Of a stretch of 64,000 nt of DNA, positions 19,474 through 30,900 are shown piece by piece (the stretch's first letter is position 1; each line of letters begins with the position of its first letter). Under the pieces are notes generated by a model. That model saw only the letters and a program-made list of their open reading frames with translations, was not told the DNA's origin and did not search any database. The DNA is from Holacanthus passer (Eukaryota; Chordata; Actinopteri; Pomacanthidae). Location of the stretch: positions 3,393,501 through 3,457,500 of the forward strand of contig JAFREQ010000090.1 in the NCBI GenBank assembly GCA_025331565.1, read 5' to 3'. The translations under genes were made by a program, and so were the position numbers.

Positions 19474-20276
19474 ATGTCGACCACGTCTCAGAAGCACCGG
19501 GACTTCGTGGGTGAGCCGATGGGGGACAAACCGGTGACGGCTCTGTCGGGGATCGGAGAGATTCTGGGGAACAAGCTGGAGCAGCAGGGCTTCGACAAGG
19601 TGGAGGAAACACATGGAAACACACTCTTCAAACACAATACAAACTTCATCACATGTACATTCAGAATCTTGTTCCACATTTAAAGTGATGTTTTTAAATC
19701 TGAGCAACATATTAACAAAGTCATGGGTCTTTTAACAAAGTATTTGCATGAAACATTCAGACAAATCTCAGAGTTCTTTCTGGAAAATCAAACAGTGTGG
19801 ACACCAGCAGACACTCAGGCACAATGCATCCTGGGACATGTAGGCCCTGAACGCAATACGGCACACGGTGAGGAATTTATTGGTTCAGCTGACTGCATTC
19901 ACCATCAACATCCACATAAAACACAAATTCCCTTTAAATCGATAGTTTTTTTTACTTTTTAACTTTACTTTTTACTTTTTTTAACTAATGATCATCGGTT
20001 TGATGGAGCAGCAGGATGAGTTTGGATTATTGACTCGTGTACAAAACGTATACTTGTCAGTGAATCAGCAGGTTATTTTCTCGATGACCCGCTCGCTGTG
20101 TCTCACTGTGTTTTTCTCCTGTGTTTCAGGCCTACGTGGTTCTGGGTCAGTTCCTGCTGCTGAAGAAAGACGTCGAGTTGTTCACCGAGTGGCTCAAAGA
20201 CACCAGCGGAGCAAATTCCCGCCAGGCCGGATCCTGTGCTCAGTGTCTGAGGGAGTGGTGCGACGCCTTCCTCTGA
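19474..20276 (+). CDS. banf1: Barrier-to-autointegration factor (2 coding exons)
   Basis: Small dimeric DNA-binding protein that bridges double-stranded DNA to LEM-domain proteins and lamin A and helps nuclear envelope reassembly. Coding exons 19,474-19,599 and 20,130-20,276 (phase 0 junction after GFDK) give 90 residues against 89 in human. The start MSTTSQKHRDF was chosen because MTTSQKHRDF is the family N-terminus and carries the VRK1 phosphorylation residues. An in-frame ATG nine bases upstream (19,465) lies before the likely acceptor TTCAG at 19,468-19,472. The helix-hairpin-helix GIGEILGNKL and the conserved C-terminus CLREWCDAFL are intact. A poly(A) signal AATAAA lies at 20,547-20,552. 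In human, BANF1 is not in this synteny block. Confidence 0.95.
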
Positions 20277-20575
20277 GACCCCGCCTCCTCACTGAAGACC
20301 ACGCTCCCAACCGGAGACCCCGCCTCTTCCTGTTCTTCCCCAGCTTGCTCACTTCCTCCTCTGAAGCGTCGATCAGAGAGAATTACTCTGATTGTTGGGT
20401 TCAAAGCGTCTCTGCTGCTGCTTAAAAATGTTTTCAGGTGAATTTTCAGCCTCCTTCCTGCTGGGTGCCTGTGATGTCACAGCAACCTGACAGGTGTTTG
20501 CTCACCTGTTTTATAAGCTTGTTTCATTGGTGGAACGTTTACATGAATAAAAGCTTTGTGTTTGAACAGTTTGTC
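20277..20575 (+). other. BANF1 3' UTR with AATAAA at 20,547
   Basis: Non-coding sequence after the TGA at 20,274-20,276. The first poly(A) signal is AATAAA at 20,547-20,552. Confidence 0.7.
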
Positions 20576-21660
20576 TTTAGAGCTCTGAGTCTCTTCAGTT
20601 TTTGATTCAGTCAGTGTTGAGTTCACGGCCTCAGCATGGAAATGAACTGTGAGTGTTTCGCACGAAAAACAGTTCAGTTCACACCTGGATGGAAATAACT
20701 GAATATAAATAACAGGATGTAAATGAATTGAGGATAGAAACACCTTTATGTTTCAGTATGTCTGAAACGCCATATGGAAAAACAGCAATAACAAAAGAGT
20801 TGAACAGAAAGAAAAACCTGAGGAAGAGTAATTGAACATAATGCTAACTTTAGTGTTTAGCATCCTGTGTTGCACGGCAATGTTTCCTAACATCAGTCGT
20901 TAGCTTTAGCGGTGGTCCTATCATGAACTGAAGCGGTGGACAAATGGAAATTCTGACCTGACCTGTTGGTGGCGCTGTCGGCTACAGGTGACATTAACAA
21001 TGTCTCGGCTCCATTTACTTTCTCCTGAGCTCTTTGCAAAGCTCTTTTGTCAACATGTCGACCCATAAAACTTTAGTCGAGCTTCAAGGTTCATTATTGA
21101 CCAACAAGTTTGACAAACTGGGAATTTCCTGAACGTTCAGCTGCATCTAATTTTCTTCATCAGTGGTGAGAATTTAATGTCAAAGGTCTTTACTGCTCCA
21201 TGAAGCCAAGACACAGTAACTACATATTTAGTCAAACTGTTACTTTGCACATTCACATTAATGCAAAATATAAATGAACTAACAAATGATGATTATTACA
21301 GATGAAAATACCAGCAGAATATAAAGTCGTTAAAATGAGCTTCATCTTCACCAGCTGCAACATTAAAGTGATGAATGTATCAATAATTAATCTATAATAG
21401 ATATGATTGTGAAATGGGCTGTTCTGCATGATGAGAACATTCTGTTAATGCTTTTGTACTTCTATTGAATTAAAAATCACTGAGAACTTTTACTTGTAAC
21501 AAAGTATTTCTAGGTTGTGGTTTTACTACTTTTTACACAAATACAACATCACCTTAAAACCTTTTTTCTTTTGCAGTTATTTTCAGTGACAGATAGAGAT
21601 ATTTGAACAGTTCTAATCTAAACTCTGAGGATCTTTAGAGACAGTGAATCGACCGCAGAC
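20576..21660. other. Spacer between convergent BANF1 and ENTPD6
   Basis: No exon seen. It contains one interspersed-element copy (listed separately). The rest shows nothing recognisable. Confidence 0.5.
21165..21530 (+). repeat. Short AT-rich interspersed element, copy g
   Basis: Contains AGCAGAATATAAAGTCGTTA, ACCAGCTGCAACATTAAAGT, GTTCTGCATGATGAGAACAT and TTTTACTTGTAACAAAGTAT, matching the central and right parts of the family. It is diverged, hence older than the 13.6/50 kb pair. Confidence 0.6.
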
Positions 21661-21680
21661 TTGTGACCAACTACAGAGTC

Positions 21681-23268
21681 TTTATTTAGCTGTTCGACAC
21701 CTGCAGGAGTTCAGAAACACATTCACTGCTGTTCACTGCAGATTTCGTACCAAACACACAAACATGGAAGAACCAAGAAGAGAGTAAAACAATCAGACTC
21801 GCTGTCGATAGAAGCAGAACAGATCAAGTTTAACACCATGAGGTCAGAGACATGAATCCAGTGTCTTTGTTTACTGGTTTAACCGGGACAGACGAGCAGA
21901 CTGGTCAGATTTAAACCCACCAACAGTCTCTTTGACGATCAGATAGATGGAAAGTAAAAACACCAACATGTGAGGTTTACTGTTCTTTACTGTTTCTGCC
22001 TGAAACTCATGACTGTGTTTTAGCAGAGCGACAGTTGAACTATCGACACAATGAGTCCAAAAGAAAATTCTAATGATGTTAATTTTGTCATTAACTTTGT
22101 AAAATAAGAACCATAAATGTTGGAAAGTGTCTCTAGACTGTTGAGACCTTGTTCAAAAGACAGTTCAGTCCTCAACAGATTTAAGATTCCTCCTAAAATG
22201 TAGAAGTTCATTGTTTTTCTTTCCTGACAAAAAGAAAAGATCTTAAAAAGCCATTTTCATTGGGCAAATATTTGTGATTGTCTGAAATCAGAATTGAAGA
22301 GCTGAATTAATTAAATGTGAAAAAGATAAAATTATTAGCACCTTCTTGATGGCTTGTCAAAAATATCTGACAGAGGTGAAGGTGGAGGAATCTGGACTCA
22401 TGATGGTCTAAAATCTAAAGTCTGCTTTTGGTCAATGGTGTAAATCTGCCGAACAAACTTAAACTCAGTGAGACTGAAAGAATTTTTGTCAGCGATTCAA
22501 ATTTAAATGAATTAGTTCTAAATGTCTGTCTGTGTTTCTCTTTTTTGAGGCAACAATAGACTGAATATTTTTGGCACAAACATGAGTTTTAAACAATCAA
22601 CAAATGTACAAATTATCAACAGATTCAACAGACTAACATGCTGTTATCAACCCAGATCCCATATAACAAAATATAGAAGAAATTCAATATATAAATGAGG
22701 ATGTGAAGATTAAAGGAGGTGAAAACTGAACGTTTTCACTGCTGCTGTTGAATAAAGTGTTAACATTTGCAGCGGTCAGTTTCCTCTGAGGTCGAGTGTT
22801 TCTGAGTGTTTACTGTGTGGAGTGTTTCCACGAGGTCACTTTGTTCAGAAAAAGAGGAAACTGGGAGTTTCTGTTAAAAAAACAGGACACAACTTGTCCT
22901 TCAAAGCTTAAATATGAAGCGAAGTGCAGTTGATCGTCTGATTGGACGGTCAGATGTGATGTCATTCAGGTGTGTGTGAAGCCTGACAGCTGCTGCTGAA
23001 GAGCAGGTAGTGATGTGTGTCTGCTGCTCTCTGCTCTCAGCTGATGTCTGCTGGTTTGCTTCTTTTCCAGCCACCGCACAGAAACCTGATAAAAGTATGA
23101 CATCACCTGGGACCAGCCAATCAGAGCAGCAGTTCAGAAGTTGCTTTTCACCAGCAGCTGTCAGGTGTCACGGAGATTTGGAGGTCGAGGTTCGGGGACT
23201 GTGTGAGGTCACCACGAGTCTGAGGTCGACAGGAGGTCCAGGATCGCCTGGAACATTCAGGACGTTTT
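21681..23268 (-). other. Probable ENTPD6 3' UTR, poly(A) signal at 21,681-21,686
   Basis: Minus-strand AATAAA at 21,686-21,681, about 1.6 kb after the ENTPD6 stop. No other coding signal lies between. The length is inferred from the signal only. Confidence 0.4.
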
Positions 23269-25041
23269 TCAGTGTCTCTTCAGGGACTCGATGTAATGAA
23301 ACGTTGCTCCCAGAGCCCAACTGGTCTCCACCTGGTTGATCGTCCTCGCCAGCTGCAACACACCAAGAGGACAGGTCAGGTCCTGATCAAACCTCTGGTC
23401 CAGACCCCGGTCCAGACCCCAGTCCAGACTCACCTTGAACTGTTTGTGTGGGGGGAATCCGAGCTCCTGCAGCAGGACTGAGATGTAGACCAGGTCCAGA
23501 CAGAGGAACGGACTCTGCGGAGGACTGACCGTCAGACCGCTGCAAACTGCAACGACACAGCAAATTACAGATTACATCAGACGTTCGTCAACAAGCGGGA
23601 AATGAACAGGAAGTCCACCTGTGTTAATGCTCCTGAAAATAAACTGTCACCTGTTAATTAGCTCAGATCAGTGGTGGAAAGTAACAAAGTACATTTACTC
23701 AAGTACAATTTTGAGGTATTTTTCATTTTCTGCTACTTGATACTTCAGCTCATCATTGTACTTTTTTACTTCACTACATTTTTCTGGCAGCTTTAGTTAC
23801 TCTGCAAAAACAAAACAAAAACATATGATCAGTTTATAAAATTGTTAAAGATTAAACCACAAACATGAAACATATCAACACTGACTCATCATCAGGGAGG
23901 TTTAAAGGTAATTCCTTTGTCACCTGAGAACAAAACATGAATATAAAGTGCAGTTTGTGAGTTCACAGCCTGATGGCGCCATCTCACCTGTTTTCGCTGC
24001 ATCGATGTAATCTGACACATGAATGTTTCCTCCCTTCTTCTCCTCTGAAGGGAAAACAGATCACAGATCAGAATGAGTGAAAGTCACACAAATCTCCTGA
24101 CTCAAACATGAAACACAGAAATATGAGAATTTGTTCATGCGACGAGCTGCAGCTCAGTTTTTCTTTCTCCCAGCAGACATTTTGAGAATGAGAGCGACTG
24201 CCTGTCCCAGTCACCACCACTGTGGGCCCCCAAACAAGGCCCTCAACCCCTGACTGCTCCCCGGGCGCTGCACCGCGGCAGCCCCCCGCTCCTGGTATGT
24301 ATAGTTAAGGTTAACTATGAATGGGACGGGTGAAATGCAGAGAAGGAATTTCCCCTAGGATCAATAAAGTATAGATTATTATTAATATTAAAAAAACACT
24401 ATCACTTATTAACTTTTTTCTATTTTGTTCTGTCAACATTTTACTGCTTTACTACAATCAACTGATAATTGTAATTTTATTTTTTTATTGCTTGTAATAT
24501 AATCATTTATCTTTTATCATCTCTTACTATTGTCTTGCATTAGTCCATTTTAACATCCTACATTGTGTCGGCAGCTTTTAAAGCGCTTTGAATATCATTT
24601 GATTTGACTGACATTGATGTCTGGCTTCAGCTTCAGGGTCCTGTACACGTAGACTTGAAGACAGAGACCTGCAGCCCGCGGGCGAGGAGCAGGCTGTTAG
24701 CATTAGCATTAGCGTCCTACCGATGACCCCGAGGTCGACGGCTCGGTCGTAGTAGTAGGAGAAGGCGTAGAAGTCCATGTCAGCTGCCTCGGACGCCTTC
24801 ACCACCTTCCTGTACAGAACCTTCTCCACCTTGGTCAGACACGCCTCGTAAACCGGCTCCCCTGAAACACACACAGCTCCCGATGCATGATGGGTAACAA
24901 AGCAAACAACCAATCAAATCACTGTATGGACCTCACCTGCCTTCTGACCCTTCACAGTGTAGACGACGTCACCGTGCTCCCACCTGCCCGAGTACTCTGG
25001 AGCAAGGCAGGGGCTGACCAGCTCGGTGCTGCCCCCTACTG

Positions 25042-25110
<69 letters not shown>

Positions 25111-25847
25111 CCAAAATAATGTCATGAACCTGAAAATGATGATATGTCACCTTTAAATGTGTTATATTCTCAACAACCCTTGATATGTTTTTGTGTAAAT
25201 AATTTATCTGAAAAGTAACTAAAGCAGTCAGACAAATGTAGTGAAGTAAAAAGTACAATATTTCACTCTAAGATGCAGTGAAGCAGAAGTGGAAAGTAAA
25301 ATAAAATATTCAAGTAAAGTACAAGTACCTCAGATTTGTACTTGATACTTGAGTAAATGTATCTAGTTACATTCCACCACTGCACACAGGTGAATTCAAT
25401 ATGTTGTCATTGTGTCAATGATTGTTATTAAGATAAATGTGACAGATTCATGAGTGAAAAATTTACAGACATCTTAGAGTGAAATATTGTACTTTTTACT
25501 TCACTACATTTATCTGACCGCTTTAGTTACTTTTCAGATAAATTATTTACACAGGCAGGCGGGCGGGCGGGCGGGCAGACAGACAGACAGACAGACAGGC
25601 AGAGAGACAGACAGACGGGCGGGCAGACAGACAGACAGAGAGACAGGCGGGCAGACAGACAGACAGAGAGACAGGCGGGCAGACAGACAGACAGAGAGAG
25701 AGACAGACAGACAGGCAGGCAGAGAGACAGACAGACGGGCGGGCAGACAGACAGACAGAGAGACAGGCGGGCAGACAGACAGACAGAGAGAGAGAGACAG
25801 GCAGGCAGGCAGGCAGGCAGACAGACGGACGGACGGACGGGCGGGCA

Positions 25848-25880
<33 letters not shown>

Positions 25881-27004
25881 ACAGACAGACAGACAGACAG
25901 AGAGACAGAGAGACGGGCAGACAGACAGACAGACAGACAGGCAGAGAGACAGACAGACAGAGAGACAGACAGACAGACAGGCAGCAGAGTGGATCTGTGC
26001 TGCAGCTTCTTATAGCAGCTAAATCGCAGCAACAGCTGGCAGGCAAGGAATTAATCTTGCTGTGTGTTATTAAAAGATTAGATAATGGCTTATTTATCGG
26101 GGGGGGGGTAGGGTTGGGGGGGTTAAAGGCAGCTATGAAAGCAAATGGAAAAACAAGAAGAAGACGAAGAGTAAGAATAAATGATGCACATACGGGGCGA
26201 AGCGTCGACGCCTCCCAAGATGCTGAGTCGAGCCGACATGAGACCCAGACCCAGATAACTGCAGAGACAGAGAGGAGGTATCGACTCATTCACAGGAAAT
26301 GAGCTGATTAATCAATGAGCCAATCAACAGAACATTCATCTGAAGCCACTTTGATTATCTGATGAAGTATTCGTATATATATGACAGGATGGAGTGACAT
26401 TTGTGAGGAGCTGAATTATTCTTTTTCATCGACTGTATTTAAGTCAAACACGTCTCCTCCTCCACGACCACACTGAGAAAAGAAATGTTATTATCTGAAG
26501 ATGGAAAAGACAGAAACTTCTGAAAAGAAGTAATCAACTCAATTTGAAATCATATGGGCAGAATTATTTCAGGTAACAAAGAAATAAACACATGGACTTT
26601 AAACTGGAACCTGCTTTGAGTTTTTGAAGGATAAACGATGACGTGCACTCGATGGAGATGAGCTGCATTCAAGACTAAGCTGCAGGCATCCACTGCATCC
26701 ACAATCTGACCTGCTGCCCTCAGGAAGCGCTTTAGGCCACAGTCACCAAAAGTGTCCACAAGAACTCTTCAAGAACAGCAGTTTAAATATCACACAGTCA
26801 GTCTCACAGACCGACTAGCTCAACTCAAACCTCGCTGACTTTCTACATCTGTATGATGTTGGCTAAATTTGGCACTTTGTACTTTTTCTAAAAGGCCTGT
26901 TGAACTGAATTTGACTCCCAGTTCTCCCAATTCACTGCTTTCACTATGGTCTTATTTATCAACCACATAAGTACACCATAAATGTTCCTGTTGAGCAGTC
27001 AATG

Positions 27005-27062
<58 letters not shown>

Positions 27063-27583
27063 CTGTGAGTGTAGACAGTATGTGTGTTGTTGAACATCTG
27101 GAAGGACCTGATGTAGTCGATGGGTGAGGTCTGGAGGGTTTTCTGCACAGAGAAAGACAACATCATCAGAGTTGTGACTCAGTGAACCTTCAGTTCTGCA
27201 CATGAGTCAGAAAACCTGGAGTCAAAGCTCAATGTTGTCGTCAGTGTTCATATCTGAGGTCACACAAGTCAAGTCTGAGTCACCAAGAAGATCTTTGAGG
27301 GGAAGAATAAGAAAAGAAGGAGAACCTCTCATTACAGCTCAACTCTGGTGTGATCTGATTGGAGGTCTCGTGGAGTGATGACATGGTGAACTGCTCTGCA
27401 ATCCTTCATGTACACAGCCTGACCTACATAACAAATAACACCCCCACCATCTCTCTTCTCCCTTTCTGCCCCCCCTCCTGATGTGAGGGTGTTTGTTTGG
27501 GATTAGCGTAGCATTTACAGATTAAAGCCTCTAAGATGGAGCCATCCTGGTAGTTTGACAGAGTCGCCTTCATTATGACTGAG

Positions 27584-27620
<37 letters not shown>

Positions 27621-27909
27621 CATCTTCCTCACTCTACCAATCCCTATTCTAACTCTCTCTCTCTTTGGTAGTGTTGCCAGTGTCTCACGTCCTCACCTCA
27701 TCTTGAGGACTAAAGGTGATCTGAGTCGACCCGCCCCCCAAATCCAAAATCCCCACTGTGGGCGAGCCAGCACCGTGAAGATCACCTGGAGAGAGAGAGA
27801 GAGAGAGAGAGAGAAAAGAGACAAAAAGAGGAAGATTAGGAAAAACAGAGAGAGCTGCAGTATAATCCAATAACAGGTAATCACTATTTCTTGTCCACAT
27901 TAATCTGGC

Positions 27910-27950
<41 letters not shown>

Positions 27951-30900
27951 TTACAATCACACTTGTATGAAAACATAAAATGCCAAACTTTCTTCCTGGT
28001 ACAGATCATATTCTCAGACTAATGTGATGGCATTTATAAAGTGTGTTCTCACCGGTGAGGAAGTTGACTGTGATCCAAGCAGAAATCCCTGAATAGAAAA
28101 AAAGCTGAATTAACACCTCTATAAAAGACACTGGAGTTCTCACAGTTCCTCCTGAGAGCAGCGTGAACGTTGAACCACATTTCGTCACAATCCAACAGTT
28201 GTTGAGATGTTTCAGTCTGAATCCTTTTATTTTAGAGAGACTTTGATCTTTTGATGTTTGAACACACTTCCTGTCTCTTCCTGTCAGATCATGTGATTTG
28301 GAGGGAAACTTTAGGTCCAACAGGGATTCAATGAGAAATTGGACCTGGGGCCATTTCTGTCGTCATCAACAGGATTTCTTTGACTACTGGAGGTATTTTT
28401 CCTGGATGGATCCATTAATACGCCATAAATATTGATCACATGACAGATCAATATATGAGGAAACTTGTCTTGTTTTTAATTGGAACCAAATCACATGCTT
28501 CTTTTCAAGAAATGTATATAAAACATTACCCAGTATTTTTGTGAATTTTTTTTATTTTATTTTGTGACACTGTGTCCACTTCCCTGAAGTTTGATCAAGT
28601 CAACAAACTAAAAGTCAGAGGAAGCATGAATGACAGATAAAGATAGAAAGTGTGATATGTTGCGAGCTCGCTGAGGATCGGCTCATTCGGGTCAACTCAA
28701 AGACGACATTAGTGTCTGTGGCCGAATATTTGCACTCAGCTTCGTGCATTAGTGCCTTTTACCAGCGACCTCTGACCTTGTGCGCATGCAGAAGTGGGTG
28801 ATTAAAGGGCTTGATAGAAACTGTATCATAGGAGCTTTACTATAAAACTCTTATGCAGAGACACTAAGAAGCAATTTTCAAACAAAACAAACATGTACGG
28901 AGAGAGACTCGGCTTTAGGACGGGAAGCTAAACACCGGCACTTAGCTCCCTGCCGGCCCCCCACCAACCACTCAGAGACCTGCATTAACAATAAGTCGCC
29001 TCCACTCAGGACGGTCGGAGGGTAATCTCAGAGAGGGATGAGCATCCAGGCCAAGAACGGCAAAATATCTGCGCGATAATAAGGCTGATGGAAGCCGGTT
29101 AGACTCCTGAAAGGACCGGAGGAGGAATCTGTCCATTAGTGGCTGCTGACGGGAGGAAAAGTCGACCAGGATAAGAAGTTAATTCAGTAACCACCAAAAG
29201 ACATTTATGGGCGAGCGGAGTAACGAGCTGATCCCGCTCAGAGGGAAGGAGAAAACATTTCAGCCTCAGAAATAAACTGAGAGGGGGAGATAATCTCCCT
29301 CCCTCCCCCTTCAAGATTAAGTGGGACATTATCCCACATGGCCATAATTGCTTGTATGAACTACTTTAAAGGGATTGGATTATATGAGCGTCGTGTCCAT
29401 ACAGAGCAAGCATTTAAAACACAGAGCCGACATGTGATTCCTCTCTATATGTCCACCACAGAGGCATTAGTGCCGCTCATTGTGATGGTCGAGAAGAAGA
29501 AAGTTCACGATGGGGCCAAACCTGTGACCCAGCAACCAGGAGGAGGAGGAGGAGGAGGAGGCGGCAGGATAATGCTCCTCAAACATCTGGACATTGTGGA
29601 GCTGAGGCGTCCACATCTGGATCCAGCAGGGATCAGATCAATGAGTTCCTCTGAGAAACCTCCAGGAACTCATCAGCTATTAAAGGCTCGTGCTGCAGTT
29701 TCATCATGATGGAAACAACAGTAAATGAGAGGTTTTGGATGCAGCAGCTTCAATTATGAAATTTAGTTTCTTCATACAAGTTGTGATGAACACTGACATA
29801 TTGAAGAAACAGTTACTTCCGTTTTCTGCCAGTTCTAGTTTCTCAGTCAGATGTTTGGTGCAAAAAACACAGATCGAAGCTCCATTTAACAGCAGCGTGT
29901 GTTTTCTCTACGATAAAGAGCTTTGTTTTTCTATGAGGGAGTGTTGGGCCTGTTTTAGAACCACATAGGTTCCTCAAGGTTCCTTCTACGGCTTCCTGTG
30001 ACTGTGAAACTGCATGGATGAAGGAAAACAGTCCACAGCAGTACTGATGATACACAGTATCCATCCATCCATCCATCCATTTTCTTCTGCTTATCCGGGG
30101 CCGGGTCGCGGAGGCAGCAGTCTAAGCAAAGATGCCCAGACTTCCCTCACCCCAGACACCTCCTCCAGCTCTTCCGGTGGGACCCCGAGGCGTTCCCAGG
30201 CCAGCCGAGAGACATAGTCCCTCCAGCGTGTCCTAGGTCTACCCCGAGGCCTCCTCCCGGTGGGACATGCCCGGAACACCTCCCCAGGGAGGCGTCCCGA
30301 AGGCATCCGGAACAGATGTCCAAGCCACCTCAACTGACTCCTATCGATGTGGAGGAGTAGCGGCTCTACTCCGAGCTCCTCCCTGGTGACTGAGCTCCTC
30401 ACCCTATCTCTAAGGGTGCGCCCAGCCACCCTGCGGAGGAAACTCATTTCGGCCGCTTGTATCCGTGATCTCATTCTTTCGGTCATGACTCAAAGCTCAT
30501 GACCATAGGTGAGTGTTGGAACGAAGATTGACCGGTAAATCGAGAGCCTCGCCCTTCGGCTTAGCTCCTTCTTTACCACGACGGACCGATACAGCGAACG
30601 CATGACTGCAGACGCTGCACCGATCCGTCGGCCAATCTCACGCTCTGTTCTCCCATCACTCGTGAACAAGACCCCAAGATACTTAAACTCCTCCACTTGG
30701 GGAAGGGCCTCTCCACCAACCTGGAGAGGGCAAGCCACCTTTTTCCGGTCGAGTACCATGGCCTCGGATTTGGAGGTGCTGATCCTCATCCCAGCCGTTT
30801 CACACTCGGCTGCAAACCGCTCCAGCGCACGCTAAAGGTCCAGGTTCGATGAAGCCAACAGGACCACATCATCCGCGAAAAGCAGGGATGCGATCCTGTG

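Noticed and set aside
19033..19710. 225-residue PESEPE protein and SQNQ/LTLV-type frames
   Set aside because: The hexamer array has no stops. The real gene here is BANF1 in another frame starting at 19,474.
25487..26302. 271-residue open frame
   Set aside because: It starts in an interspersed-element arm and continues through the CAGA array. Its end overlaps ENTPD6 exon 8 on the other strand.
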